A DNA stretch of 64,000 nucleotides from Microcoleus vaginatus HSN003 (GTDB lineage Bacteria; Cyanobacteriota; Cyanobacteriia; Cyanobacteriales; Microcoleaceae). A program made the position numbers and the translations under genes. Location of the stretch: NCBI RefSeq assembly GCF_022701255.1, contig NZ_CP031705.1, forward strand, positions 4,340,001-4,404,000, in the 5' to 3' direction. Below, piece after piece: positions 1 to 8,739 of this stretch (positions are counted from its first letter, which is position 1; each line of letters starts with the position of its first letter). The notes under the pieces are model-generated. The model saw nothing but the letters and a program-made list of their open reading frames with translations. It searched no databases and was not told the DNA's origin.

Positions 1-15
1 AATGGTTTTGGGGCT

Positions 16-127
16 GGCGTTGCTTAATCAGGGTATGAAAAAAATAACTTGAAAATCCCGAAGTTTTGTGGATACTGGTTTCTATGACTTGCATATTTAG
101 GCTTTCATACCCTAAATCAGCAACGCC
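16..127. repeat. Small MITE-like element with 25-bp inverted ends
   Basis: Imperfect terminal inverted repeats lie at 16-40 and 103-127; each reads ggcgttgct followed by an AT-rich stretch and agggtatgaaa. The 112-bp unit has no coding capacity. Inverted ends and small size fit a non-autonomous transposon remnant; the parent family cannot be named from sequence alone. Confidence 0.5.
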
Positions 128-186
128 TTATTATCAACGAGGCGAACAAAATAAAAAGTCAAAAAGCCCGATCGACCTTTCATCGC

Positions 187-600
187 TCAATCCGTGACTT
201 TCCCTCTCAGAGCTTTAATCTGGCCTCGCTTGGTTTTGCTATCGAGACGCTTGCGCTGGGAACTACGAGTTGCTTTGCTGGGTTTGCGCCTTTTCGGTAT
301 GACGATCGCACTTTTAATGAGTTCTTGCAGCCGTCTCAAAGCCTCCTCCCGGTTTTGTTCCTGGCTGCGGTGTTCCTGCGCTTTGATGACAATCACACCT
401 TCGGAGGTGATGCGCTGGTCGTTGATTTGCAACAAACGCTGCTTGTAGCGATCGGGCAATGAGGAAGCTGGGATATCAAAGCGCAAGTGAATCGCACTCG
501 CCACCTTATTTACATTTTGTCCCCCCGCGCCTTGAGAGCGAATCGCACTAATCTCGATTTCGCGATCGTCTATGAACACTGTATTAGAAATTTGTAGCAT
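187..600 (-). CDS. arfB: Peptidyl-tRNA hydrolase ArfB (ribosome rescue factor)
   Basis: This 137-residue protein is a class I release-factor-like hydrolase that frees stalled ribosomes by cleaving peptidyl-tRNA on truncated mRNAs. The diagnostic GGQ motif is visible near residue 27 (GAGGQNVNKVASA), followed by the short RF-1-like catalytic domain. The C-terminal tail is very basic (KRRKPSKATRSSQRKR), as expected for the ArfB/YaeJ segment that enters the empty mRNA channel. The length matches the family. It lacks the codon-recognition domains of true release factors. It appears monocistronic. Confidence 0.92.
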   Translation of the reverse strand: MLQISNTVFIDDREIEISAIRSQGAGGQNVNKVASAIHLRFDIPASSLPDRYKQRLLQINDQRITSEGVIVIKAQEHRSQEQNREEALRRLQELIKSAIVIPKRRKPSKATRSSQRKRLDSKTKRGQIKALRGKVTD

Positions 601-672
601 GATTCATCAGTGAGATTAAAGATACTGGGAAAGCAGTGCATCTTTTATATATAACTTACTTTGGTAGATCAA

Positions 673-1143
673 TTATTTACACTTCTTAGCTGTCAGGATG
701 AATTCGATGAGTTTTTTTCGATCCCATAACTCTATGTCGTTAGATTCAGCAAGGTTGTAAGCATTTTCGGTAAATCTGTTGTTGGTGATGACTCTGCCTT
801 TATTTCCTTTGTAATGTCTGACGGCTCCTGCTACTTCTTGAACTGCTTTAATCCCAACTGTATTTTTGCTTCTTTTCGCTTGAACCACAGTTTTTAATCC
901 ATCTTTGTATAAAATTAAATCCGCCCCATAATCTTGACTATCTTGAGTTAAAGTAACAGTATAACCAAAGTTTATAAAATGAACCTCTAGAAAATTTTCA
1001 AACTCTTTTCCCGTCATTTCATCCACTTCCAGAATACCACTGTCTAATAAACGCTTTTTTTCCTCTTCTTCTTTCACTGTATCCAATACCGATGTCGCAA
1101 TCACACCCAAAACGGCAGCGGCTCTTCCAATAAAAGATTTCAT
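673..1143 (-). CDS. Mrr-like restriction endonuclease domain protein
   Basis: A 156-residue protein whose residues 40-150 look like a compact PD-(D/E)XK nuclease of the Mrr_cat type: Glu47/Glu49 in the first helix, Asp75 (YGADLILY) and a Gln88-Ala-Lys90 motif (VVQAKRS). In Mrr-type enzymes the QxK form of this motif carries catalysis on modified or foreign DNA. Residues 4-20 are hydrophobic and could be a membrane anchor. No methyltransferase or specificity subunit is adjacent, so it is a solitary nuclease. The DNA target is unknown. Confidence 0.75.
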   Translation of the reverse strand: MKSFIGRAAAVLGVIATSVLDTVKEEEEKKRLLDSGILEVDEMTGKEFENFLEVHFINFGYTVTLTQDSQDYGADLILYKDGLKTVVQAKRSKNTVGIKAVQEVAGAVRHYKGNKGRVITNNRFTENAYNLAESNDIELWDRKKLIEFILTAKKCK

Positions 1144-1489
1144 AAAATTACATTTTTTTAAAAGGAGTAGTTATGATGGTAGCAGATTTGCTCAGTATAG
1201 TTATCTACTAAGATCACAAGTAAGATCACAAGCACAGTGTGATCTTACTTACTGATTTTTTTAGATTCCCGATATTGGACTGGGGCTTTTTGTCTGCACT
1301 CAAGTTCAAGTATGGTTCAAAGAGCCAGGTGAAAGTCAAGGGATGTTATAGTTTAGAACTGTAACAAAACTTTAATCACACCCAAACCTTAGGTTTACGA
1401 AAAATTACGGCGGATACAGTGACAATGGGCAATGCTGTAGCCTAAGATCGGTTTAAATTGTCAGTATCATCTCAAGGCAAGGGTGCAAA
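1144..1489. other. Intergenic region with a 33-bp palindrome
   Basis: A 346-bp divergent intergenic region between the Mrr-like gene and the amylase gene. It holds a perfect inverted repeat with 13-bp arms (aagtaagatcaca at 1218-1230, complement at 1238-1250) and a 7-base loop, followed by a T-rich run. It could be an operator shared by both genes or a rightward terminator with no visible gene to terminate. Nothing else recognisable is seen. Confidence 0.5.
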
Positions 1490-2974
1490 ATGGCAGATAT
1501 CAACGGCACGATGATGCAATATTTCCACTGGTACATTCCCGATCGAGGAACCCTGTGGGATGAGGTGAAAAATCAAGCGAAAGAATTGGCTGATGCGGGT
1601 TTTACCGCACTGTGGCTGCCGCCAGCTTACAAAGGAATTGGTGGCAAAAGCGACGTTGGATATGGGGTTTACGACTTATTTGATTTGGGAGAATTCGACC
1701 AAAAAGGTTCAATTCGCACCAAATATGGTACTAAGCAGCAATATGTGGAGGCGATCGCAGCCCTGCACAAATCTCAGATCCAAGTATATGCCGATGTAGT
1801 TATCAACCACAAAATTGGTGCAGATACAGCAGAGATATTTAAGGCAACTCCTTATCCTCAAAACAATCGGCTAAATCCCAAAGGTGGATTGCAAGAAATC
1901 AAAAGCTACACCCATTTTAACTTTCCCGGACGCCAAGGTAAATATTCCCAATTTGAATGGCACTGGTGGCATTTTGACGCAGTAGACTACAACGAATACA
2001 ATAAAGACGATCGCAGCACAGTCTATTTGGTAGAAGGGAGAATTTTTGATGACTATGTTGCCCTAGAAAATGGCAATTTTGCATATCTGATGGGGTGCGA
2101 TCTGGATTTTCAGGATCAAGGGGTACGAGATGAAATTATACGCTGGGGTAAGTGGTATCTCGACACAACAGGTGCCGACGGTTTCCGTTTAGATGCAATC
2201 AAGCACATATCGTCTTGGTTTTTTCCGGAATGGTTGGATGAAATGGAGCGATATGTTGGCAAAGATTTGTTTGTTGTCGGTGAGTATTGGGCACCAAATA
2301 TCGATATCCTGCACTGGTATGTCGGTTCAGTTAAGGGCAAAATGTCAGTTTTTGATGTGCCGCTGCATTACAACTTTCATTACGCCAGCCAACAGGGCGG
2401 TAACTACGATATGCGCCGCATCTTAGACGGTACAATGATGCAGCAGCAACCGGCTCATGCAGTAACGTTTGTCGAAAACCACGACTCCCAACCGCTGCAA
2501 GCACTTGAATCTGTGGTAGAACCCTGGTTTAAACCTCTTGCTTATGCGATTATTCTATTGCGAAGAGAAGGTTATCCCTGCGTTTTCTACGGCGATTATT
2601 ACGGTGCAGAATATGAAGATTGGGGGCGTGATGGCAATCGGTATAAGATTGTTAGGCCGTCTCATCGATCGCTAATTGACAAGTTTCTCCATGCTCGCAA
2701 ACACTTCGCCTACGGCCCTCAATATGACTATTTCGATCATTGGAATACCATTGGCTGGACGAGATTGGGCAACGGGAAGCATCCACAAGCAATGGCAGTA
2801 ATTATGAGTGACGGCCCGGAGGGTTTCAAGTGGATGGAAGTTGGTAAACCTCATGCTAAGTTTGTGGATTTAACAGGGCATATTCAGGAACCTGTTTCTA
2901 CTAACGAGTGGGGGTGGGGCGAGTTTCGCTGTCAAGGCGGTTCAGTATCCGTGTGGGTTCAGGAAAAAGATTAG
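1490..2974 (+). CDS. Cytoplasmic alpha-amylase (GH13)
   Basis: A 494-residue glycoside hydrolase family 13 enzyme that hydrolyses alpha-1,4 linkages in glycogen or maltodextrins. The GH13 conserved regions are visible in order: YADVVINHK (I), GFRLDAIKH (II, nucleophile Asp), VVGEYW (III, general acid Glu) and FVENHDSQP (IV, stabilising Asp). The length and the MQYFHWYIP start resemble the liquefying/AmyA-type subfamily. No signal peptide is present, so it probably acts in the cytosol on storage glycogen. The ATG start has an AAGG-like ribosome site upstream. The gnd gene downstream is convergent. Confidence 0.9.
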   Translation: MADINGTMMQYFHWYIPDRGTLWDEVKNQAKELADAGFTALWLPPAYKGIGGKSDVGYGVYDLFDLGEFDQKGSIRTKYGTKQQYVEAIAALHKSQIQVYADVVINHKIGADTAEIFKATPYPQNNRLNPKGGLQEIKSYTHFNFPGRQGKYSQFEWHWWHFDAVDYNEYNKDDRSTVYLVEGRIFDDYVALENGNFAYLMGCDLDFQDQGVRDEIIRWGKWYLDTTGADGFRLDAIKHISSWFFPEWLDEMERYVGKDLFVVGEYWAPNIDILHWYVGSVKGKMSVFDVPLHYNFHYASQQGGNYDMRRILDGTMMQQQPAHAVTFVENHDSQPLQALESVVEPWFKPLAYAIILLRREGYPCVFYGDYYGAEYEDWGRDGNRYKIVRPSHRSLIDKFLHARKHFAYGPQYDYFDHWNTIGWTRLGNGKHPQAMAVIMSDGPEGFKWMEVGKPHAKFVDLTGHIQEPVSTNEWGWGEFRCQGGSVSVWVQEKD

Positions 2975-3000
2975 TTGCCAGTAATCTGATTTTCTATCTG

Positions 3001-3068
3001 TAAGGTGCGCCGAAACGCACCCTACAAAAATTAATAAGGTGCGCCGAAACGCACCCTACAAAAATTAA
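3001..3068. repeat. Perfect 34-bp tandem duplication with hairpins
   Basis: Two identical 34-bp units (3001-3034 and 3035-3068), each with a GGTGCG/CGCACC hairpin, fill the space between the convergent amylase and gnd genes and abut the gnd stop codon. The hairpins may act as transcription terminators. A relative of the hairpin (gtgcgctgcggcgcac) occurs near 44283. Confidence 0.7.
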
Positions 3069-4523
3069 TTAATCACCACTACCGGTTTGCAGCGACTCTT
3101 CAGAAACTTGCGTCCACTCTGAGTGGAAGAATTCGCCACGCGGTTTGTCGGTGCGTTCGTAGGTGTGAGCCCCAAAATAATCCCGCTGAGCTTGCGTGAG
3201 GTTTTGTGGCAATCGAGCGCGCCGGTAGCTGTCGAAATAGTCTAGCGAGGCGCTAAATGCTGGCACTGCAATCCCCAGTTGGCAAGCAGTAGCTAACACG
3301 TCTCGCCAAGCCGATTGGCGATCGAGAATGCTCTGTTTGAACTCCGGCGCTAACAGCAAATTCGGCAGATCGGGATCGTCATTGAAAGCTGTTTTAATCT
3401 TGTCCAAAAATCCAGCCCGAATAATACAGCCACCCTTCCAAATTCGGGAAATTTCGCTCAAACTTAAGTCATAGTTGTACGACTTCGATGCCGCGCTCAA
3501 AAGTGCCATGCCTTGCGCGTAGGAGCAAATCTTCGAGCAGTAAAGCGCATCCCGAACTTTGTTCACAAACTCTTTAGTATCGCCTTCGTACTTGCCACTA
3601 GGCCCCGTCAGTTCTGCGGAAGCTCTGACGCGCTCGTCTTTGTAAGAAGACATGATTCTCGCATTCACAGCAGCGATAATTGTGGGAATGCTCACGCCCA
3701 ATTCCAAAGCACTCATTACAGTCCAGCGGCCGGTACCTTTTTGGCCCGCTGCGTCCATAATTACCTCAACTAAAGGTTGCTTAGTTTCCGGGTCGTTGTA
3801 CTTGAAAATGTTAGCCGTAATTTCAATCAAAAACGAGTTGAGTTCGTCTGTGGTATTCCATTCGGCAAAAACTTCCTGCAACTGCTGGCCCTCCAATCCG
3901 GCAACGTTTTTGAGCAAATCGTAGGCTTCAGCAATGAGCTGCATATCCCCGTACTCAATGCCGTTGTGAACCATTTTCACGTAGTGGCCGGCGCCACCAG
4001 GGCCGATGAATGTGACGCAGGGGCCATCATCTACTTGAGCCGCAATTTTGATGAGAATTGGCTCTAGTAGGCCGTAAGCAGTGCGGGTGCCACCGGGCAT
4101 CATGCTAGCACCGTTGAGCGCGCCTTCTTCGCCGCCGCTGATGCCCATGCCGACAAATCCCAGTCCCATCGATTCTAAATCTTTGGTGCGGCGTTCGGTG
4201 TCGTCGTAGAGCGAGTTGCCGCCGTCAATAATCATGTCGCCCGGTGACAGCATGGGTTTGAGCTGGTCGATGACTGCATCTACGGGTTTCCCAGCTTGCA
4301 CCATGACTAAGATTCTGCGCGGGGTTTCTAGGACATCGACGAATTCTGTCAGAGTCTTGGCGGCTACAATGTTTTTGCCGGGGGCGCGTTTGGCCATGAA
4401 TTCGTCGGTTTTAGCTGCTGTGCGGTTGTATACAGCCACGGAGAAGCCTCTGCTTTCGACGTTGAGCGCGAGGTTCTCGCCCATCACTGCTAGACCGATT
4501 AAACCAAAATTTTGCTTTGTCAT
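3069..4523 (-). CDS. gnd: 6-phosphogluconate dehydrogenase, decarboxylating
   Basis: A 484-residue enzyme of the oxidative pentose phosphate pathway that converts 6-phosphogluconate to ribulose 5-phosphate with NADP. The N-terminal Rossmann motif (GLAVMGENLALN) is followed by IDGGNSLYDDT, the substrate-binding GISGGEEGALNGASMMPGG region and KMVHNGIEYGDMQLIAEAYDL, which contains the catalytic Lys. The C-terminal helical dimerisation domain is complete. In cyanobacteria this enzyme supports dark catabolism of glycogen, which fits the nearby amylase and GH31 genes, although they are not in one operon. Confidence 0.96.
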   Translation of the reverse strand: MTKQNFGLIGLAVMGENLALNVESRGFSVAVYNRTAAKTDEFMAKRAPGKNIVAAKTLTEFVDVLETPRRILVMVQAGKPVDAVIDQLKPMLSPGDMIIDGGNSLYDDTERRTKDLESMGLGFVGMGISGGEEGALNGASMMPGGTRTAYGLLEPILIKIAAQVDDGPCVTFIGPGGAGHYVKMVHNGIEYGDMQLIAEAYDLLKNVAGLEGQQLQEVFAEWNTTDELNSFLIEITANIFKYNDPETKQPLVEVIMDAAGQKGTGRWTVMSALELGVSIPTIIAAVNARIMSSYKDERVRASAELTGPSGKYEGDTKEFVNKVRDALYCSKICSYAQGMALLSAASKSYNYDLSLSEISRIWKGGCIIRAGFLDKIKTAFNDDPDLPNLLLAPEFKQSILDRQSAWRDVLATACQLGIAVPAFSASLDYFDSYRRARLPQNLTQAQRDYFGAHTYERTDKPRGEFFHSEWTQVSEESLQTGSGD

Positions 4524-4945
4524 GCTAATAACCCGCTGGTTGTTCCCGCTTGAGGATTGATTTGCGAGAGAGGAAAGCGAGGCGGGGTGTACCGCTTTCC
4601 GGTGGACTAAAAGTATCGGACAATAGACCTATGAAGTTTAAGCTAACATCTTGCACCATTGTGAATCAGTCTTTCACGGGCGGGCAGGATGCCCACCGCA
4701 CAAGAAAATTTACTCTTTGCTTCACAGGCATCTTGCGTGTTGTCGATCGTGGTGCAAGATGTCAGTTTAAGTGTATTTTTATATTCTAAAAATTGATGTT
4801 TGGTGAATCAGTAGGGTTTTTTTAAGATTTAAGCGATATTAATGACGCGGGTAGGTGATGATAAGGCAGGTATTATGTCGATCGCGGTAACGGTAGATAC
4901 AAACAAGCGGACATTTTAAGGAAAATTGAGGAGACTGTTGTAACT
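4524..4945. other. Intergenic region carrying MITE copy A
   Basis: Divergent spacer between gnd and the next gene. Apart from the inverted-repeat element at 4643-4765 nothing is recognisable. A GGAG ribosome site precedes the ATG at 4946. Confidence 0.5.
4643..4765. mobile_element. MITE-like element, copy A
   Basis: The ends are inverted repeats of 15 bp (ctaacatcttgcacc at 4643-4657 and ggtgcaagatgtcag at 4751-4765) that extend imperfectly outward. The interior has smaller inverted segments built on gcatcttgc/gcaggatgc. A second copy with the same ends lies at 12940-13128. There is no coding capacity. Confidence 0.6.
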
Positions 4946-5368
4946 ATGGAAGATTTGCAGTATCTCGCGGCCTGGGTGAAGGAGCAACACGCTCGCGAGT
5001 ATATTTTGACTTGGCTACTGAGTCAACAGGGGCTGTGGTGGTCTGATGGGGATATTTATCAGGCCGTTTTGCAAAAGTCGGGAAAGCTTTTGAAAGCTTA
5101 TGTTCAAAAAAGGCAAGCGGGAGAGTTATTTGAGGGAATTTCTGAGAAGTTGGTGGGAGATGATAATTGGGATGATTTGGTGCTGAGTTTAGGGCGAATT
5201 GTTGCTGTTTATCAAGAGGAATTGCTGAAGCTGCAAGAGCGAGATCGCAAGGGGGATGGGCTAAAAAAAAATTTGATTAGCCAACCGTTGAGTGGGGATG
5301 CTTTGTCGCTTTTGGAAGTGCAGCAAGCTTTGCCCGATCCTTATGCGGATACGTTGACGGGGAGATAA
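4946..5368 (+). CDS. Hypothetical protein (140 aa)
   Basis: I do not recognise this family. The 140-residue protein is mostly helical by eye and rich in Leu, Gln and Trp in its first half (WLLSQQGLWWSDGDIYQAVLQ), with a charged region (LLKLQERDRKGDGLKKN) and no signal peptide or transmembrane segment. An appropriately placed ggag precedes the ATG, and the reading frame is intact and followed at once by repeat DNA. Cytosolic location is inferred. Function unknown. Confidence 0.6.
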   Translation: MEDLQYLAAWVKEQHAREYILTWLLSQQGLWWSDGDIYQAVLQKSGKLLKAYVQKRQAGELFEGISEKLVGDDNWDDLVLSLGRIVAVYQEELLKLQERDRKGDGLKKNLISQPLSGDALSLLEVQQALPDPYADTLTGR

Positions 5369-5396
5369 TTTGCGATCGACTTTTCGGAGGCACAAG

Positions 5397-5562
5397 AATC
5401 TCAGAAACCGGGTTTCTTCCTATATCTCTCGTACTCAACCAAAACTTGTCGTAGAAACCCGGTTTCTCGCCACGCAGTGAATCCCAAAAACCGGGTTTCT
5501 TCCTATATCTCTCGTACTCAACCAAAAAATGTCGCAGAAACCCGGTTTCTCGCCAGCCAACT
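5397..5562. repeat. Tandem 83-bp palindromic repeat (two units)
   Basis: Two near-identical units start at 5397 and 5480. Each has an agaaaccgggtttct-like palindrome at its left, the spacer tcctatatctctcgtactca, and the inverse gaaacccggtttctcgcca at its right, so each unit can fold into a long hairpin. A third unit lies at 6473-6554. Confidence 0.7.
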
Positions 5563-5581
5563 AAAGAAAATGGATCGATAT

Positions 5582-6196
5582 TCAAGGATTGAGAATAGGT
5601 GTAATATCTAGAAGAAATCCGGGAAGTACATCTTCACCCGAAAGTGTAGGCGGTTGGTCAAAAGAGAAATTAATAACTTCTGCTACCTCTTCAGACAACC
5701 GATAGATTTCTACTAAAGGCGTTTGCGGGTCAATTAGCCAACCTAAGCGACAGCCGTTAGTTCGATAATACCGCATTTTAGCCCGCAATGTTTCTAGGGA
5801 ATCACTTTGCGATCGCAATTCTATTACAAAGTCCGGGCACAGGGGAGGAAATTTGCGCTTATCTTCTGCGGATAATGCTTCCCAACGTTCTAGGAGTACC
5901 CAAGCAGCATCAGGGGAACGCTTCGCACCGTTGGGTAATTGAAAGACAGTGGAAGAGTCAAAGACTTTTCCCAATCGAGTCTGACGATTCCACAAATTTA
6001 GGTCTGTAGTCAAATCGGAATTTCTGATGCCGCTTTCGCCGCCTGTTGGAGGCATAATAATTAGTTCTCCTTCGGGGGTTTGTTCTAATCGCCACTCTTC
6101 ATTAGCGATGGACAATTGATAAAATTGTTCGTCGGTTAAAGCGACGGCGGCAGGTAGGTTGAGAGTTATAGTTTCCATCGTTGATATTATCGCCAA
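5582..6196 (-). CDS. Uma2 family protein (DUF820)
   Basis: A 204-residue member of the Uma2/DUF820 family, a restriction-endonuclease-fold group greatly expanded in cyanobacteria and of unclear role. Typical features are the N-terminal LTDEQFYQLSIANEEWRLE, GGESGIRNSDL, the SPDAAWVL segment and CPDFVIELRSQSD followed by KMRYYRTNGCRLGWLIDP. These supply the Asp and Glu of a PD-(D/E)XK-like site. A start at 6178 (METITLNLP) is also possible. A second, divergent Uma2 gene lies at 38319-38927. A nuclease activity is a family-level inference only. Confidence 0.85.
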   Translation of the reverse strand: MAIISTMETITLNLPAAVALTDEQFYQLSIANEEWRLEQTPEGELIIMPPTGGESGIRNSDLTTDLNLWNRQTRLGKVFDSSTVFQLPNGAKRSPDAAWVLLERWEALSAEDKRKFPPLCPDFVIELRSQSDSLETLRAKMRYYRTNGCRLGWLIDPQTPLVEIYRLSEEVAEVINFSFDQPPTLSGEDVLPGFLLDITPILNP

Positions 6197-6472
6197 CTAG
6201 GTTGGTTTTATTATAGCTCGCACTTTCTGACAATTTTCTCAAAAAGATCGCATTCAACAGTAAAACAGCTATCTCTGCTGTACCTCGAAGGCTAGATCCC
6301 CCTAAATCCCCCTTAAGAAGGGGGACTTTGAATCGAACTTTTATCCCCTCGTTAAGAAGCGGGAATTTGTATTTGACTTTTGTCTCCCCCTTTTTAAGGG
6401 GGACTAGGGGGGATCGAGACTTTGCCACAAAACAAATGAGATTAATCTATCATAAATCTATCTCGCACAATC

Positions 6473-6554
6473 ATCCCAGAAACCGGGTTTCTTCCGATAT
6501 TTCTCGTACTCAACTGAAAATTGTCGCAGAAACTCGGTTTCTCGCCACCTAACG
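6473..6554. repeat. Third copy of the 83-bp palindromic repeat
   Basis: Diverged copy of the tandem units at 5397-5562, with the same agaaaccgggtttct left arm, tttctcgtactcaac spacer and right arm ending tttctcgcca. It places three copies within 1.2 kb. Confidence 0.65.
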
Positions 6555-6628
6555 AGAGAAATTAGATCGCAAATCCGCGATAATTTATCACAATCACCCG
6601 CGCCAAATTCCCCACGCTAACCCACAAG

Positions 6629-6775
6629 TCCGCCGGGGGTTTTCAACCCCCGTCTCATAGCAAAAGTCCTCTCAAAGAGGACTGAAAGACACATTTTTGA
6701 ACAAGCATTGCAATATCTCCCCAGTCGGTTTCAACCGACTTTCGCTATGAGACAGGGGTTTTAACCCCTGGCGGA
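6629..6775. repeat. 147-bp element with terminal inverted repeats and four hairpins
   Basis: The ends (6629-6661 and 6744-6775) are inverted copies of each other, reading tccgccgggggtttt at the left and its near-complement at the right. Each arm contains its own hairpin (gggggttttcaaccccc; ggggttttaacccc). Two further hairpins lie inside (agtcctctcaaagaggact and agtcggtttcaaccgact). It looks like a non-autonomous repeat and could also terminate transcription. Confidence 0.6.
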
Positions 6776-6789
6776 TTGTTTGTTTCACT

Positions 6790-8685
6790 CTAAATATAGC
6801 TGCTAGCTTGACGGGTGAACATCGAGCAGTAAATTCCGTTTGATGCTATCAATTCGTCGTGAGTTCCTATTTCTGCTATTTTACCGTTTTCCATGACGGC
6901 GATGCGATCGGCAATTTTTGCTAATCCCAATCTGTGACTGATGACTATTGTTGTTTTCCCGGCGGCTATGTGGCGAAAGATGCTGTAAATTTCGTGTTCT
7001 GTCTTGGGGTCGAGGGCGGCGGTTGGTTCGTCAAAAATTAGCACTTCGGCTGTAGAAAGCCGCATTAAGGCGCGGGCGATCGCAATTCTTTGCCACTGTC
7101 CCCCCGATAAGTCGATGCCGTCTTCTAATTGTTTTCCCAACGGAGTCTCTAAACCTGCGGAAAGACTATTGACTTTTGCGCTAATTCCTGCTTCGGAAAT
7201 AGCTTCATTAATTGCGGTGTCATCCGACAGTGAAAGCAAGTCGCCGAAACCGACGTTTTCGCGGACTGTGGAGGGGAAACGGGCGTAATCTTGCATAACG
7301 ACGGCGATGCGCGATCGCACGTATGCTAGAGAGTACGATCGCAAATCTTTGCCATTCCAGTCGATCGTACCACTTGTCGGGTCGTACAGGCGGCCGAGGA
7401 GTTTGCCAAGGGTTGTTTTACCCGCGCCATTTTCACCGACAAGCACTAGCATTTCCCCCGGATTAATCGTTAAGTTGATATCTTCAACCGTGCTTTTATT
7501 GCTACCGGGATAGCAGAAAGATAGATGCTTAATTTCGATGCCAATTTTATCTTTTGTGGGGCGGAAATCTTGCCCGCCATCTGGTAAACTAGGCAGGCGA
7601 GATGCCACATCAACAAGCGGAGACTGCAATTCTGGTTTGAGTTCCAAAAGTTGAAAAATCGGACTAACGCCGAGGGAAATATCGTACAAATTAGTATAAT
7701 TGCCAATCAGTAATTGCAAACTTTGCTCCACCTGGACAATCAAACCCGAATAAAGCGCCAAATCCCCCAAGGTATAGCGCCCTCCCAAAGCTCCCATTAC
7801 CACATAAACAAATGGCAAAGCTACTCCTACTCTACTAAACACTGACCAGAAAAGTACAACAATTGCTCCTTTTTTTCGGATGCGTTGCATCTCGCTAAAA
7901 AACTGCACAAACTGACTTTGCCAGCGTTTGAGCCAAAGTTCCTGCAAGCCAAACAAACGCAATTCTTTAGCGTATTCTTCCCCGGTCAATACTCTAGCGG
8001 ATAAGTTCATCTCGCGGCTGATTTTAGCTTGCTTTCTTTGAACTCTCCAGATGATTCTGCTATATTTTCTTTGAATGTAAATTGAGGGAGATGATGAGAT
8101 TAACATTAGGACTGGCACCCACCAAGCTATGGTAGCAGCAAGGCTAATAGATGGAATAAATATAAAAATTCCCGTGATGGTCATGCTGAGGGTAAATGCT
8201 AGTTGCTGTATTTTGGAGACTCCGGTTTTTGCGAGTTCTACTATATTTAATAGTTCCGGGTTTTCAAACAGGGCAATATCGTCGAAATTGGCGACTTTTT
8301 CCAGGACTTTTCCTTCGACAAAGCCTTGAACGCGATCGCGCAGGGATGTGGCGGCAAAGGAGCTCATTGTTTCGAGAGAGTCGCCGATTAACTTGAGACT
8401 TAAGACTCCCCCAATACTCCACAGCAATATTGGCCGGGAAAGCATCAAAGCAAAAGGCTGTGCTGTTTGGGTTTGCGACAGCAACCGAGATACTTCATCA
8501 ATGATTAATTTATCTAAAAATAGCACGGCAGATGGGGCGGCACCGCGAATAATGTTGAGTAATATTAAATTGCGGAGTTCTATTGGTGCGGCTTTGATTA
8601 TCAGGCCGAGGCTGCGCCACAAAGCTTGGAATGTGGTAATTTGGATGGGTTGCATTATTTGTGGGTAGGTGTCGGGTGTAGTCAT
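6790..8685 (-). CDS. ABC transporter, fused permease and ATPase
   Basis: A 631-residue half-transporter. Residues about 20-330 form a transmembrane domain with several hydrophobic segments (for example ISLAATIAWWVPVLMLI). Residues 385-625 form the nucleotide-binding domain with Walker A (GENGAGKTTLGKLL), signature (LSGGQWQRIAIARAL), Walker B (VLIFDEPTAALDP) and the switch His (VISHRLGLAKIADR). The architecture is that of a homodimeric exporter in the inner membrane. The divergent membrane domain resembles those near peptide or secondary-metabolite exporters, but no such biosynthetic genes are adjacent, so the substrate is unknown. Confidence 0.88.
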   Translation of the reverse strand: MTTPDTYPQIMQPIQITTFQALWRSLGLIIKAAPIELRNLILLNIIRGAAPSAVLFLDKLIIDEVSRLLSQTQTAQPFALMLSRPILLWSIGGVLSLKLIGDSLETMSSFAATSLRDRVQGFVEGKVLEKVANFDDIALFENPELLNIVELAKTGVSKIQQLAFTLSMTITGIFIFIPSISLAATIAWWVPVLMLISSSPSIYIQRKYSRIIWRVQRKQAKISREMNLSARVLTGEEYAKELRLFGLQELWLKRWQSQFVQFFSEMQRIRKKGAIVVLFWSVFSRVGVALPFVYVVMGALGGRYTLGDLALYSGLIVQVEQSLQLLIGNYTNLYDISLGVSPIFQLLELKPELQSPLVDVASRLPSLPDGGQDFRPTKDKIGIEIKHLSFCYPGSNKSTVEDINLTINPGEMLVLVGENGAGKTTLGKLLGRLYDPTSGTIDWNGKDLRSYSLAYVRSRIAVVMQDYARFPSTVRENVGFGDLLSLSDDTAINEAISEAGISAKVNSLSAGLETPLGKQLEDGIDLSGGQWQRIAIARALMRLSTAEVLIFDEPTAALDPKTEHEIYSIFRHIAAGKTTIVISHRLGLAKIADRIAVMENGKIAEIGTHDELIASNGIYCSMFTRQASSYI

Positions 8686-8739
8686 CCCCGGACGATATAT
8701 TGTAACAAAGGAAATCCTACGTTGTCAGTAGTAATTTTT

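Larger units (their letters stand above)
6197..6789. other. Repeat-filled intergenic region
   Basis: About 590 bp between two leftward genes, made almost entirely of repeats: two short G/C-tract hairpins (about 6296-6325 and 6385-6416) related to the insertion in the kinase-WD40 gene at 39570-39608; one 82-bp palindromic unit (6473-6554); and a four-hairpin element (6629-6775). No gene is seen. Confidence 0.6.
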
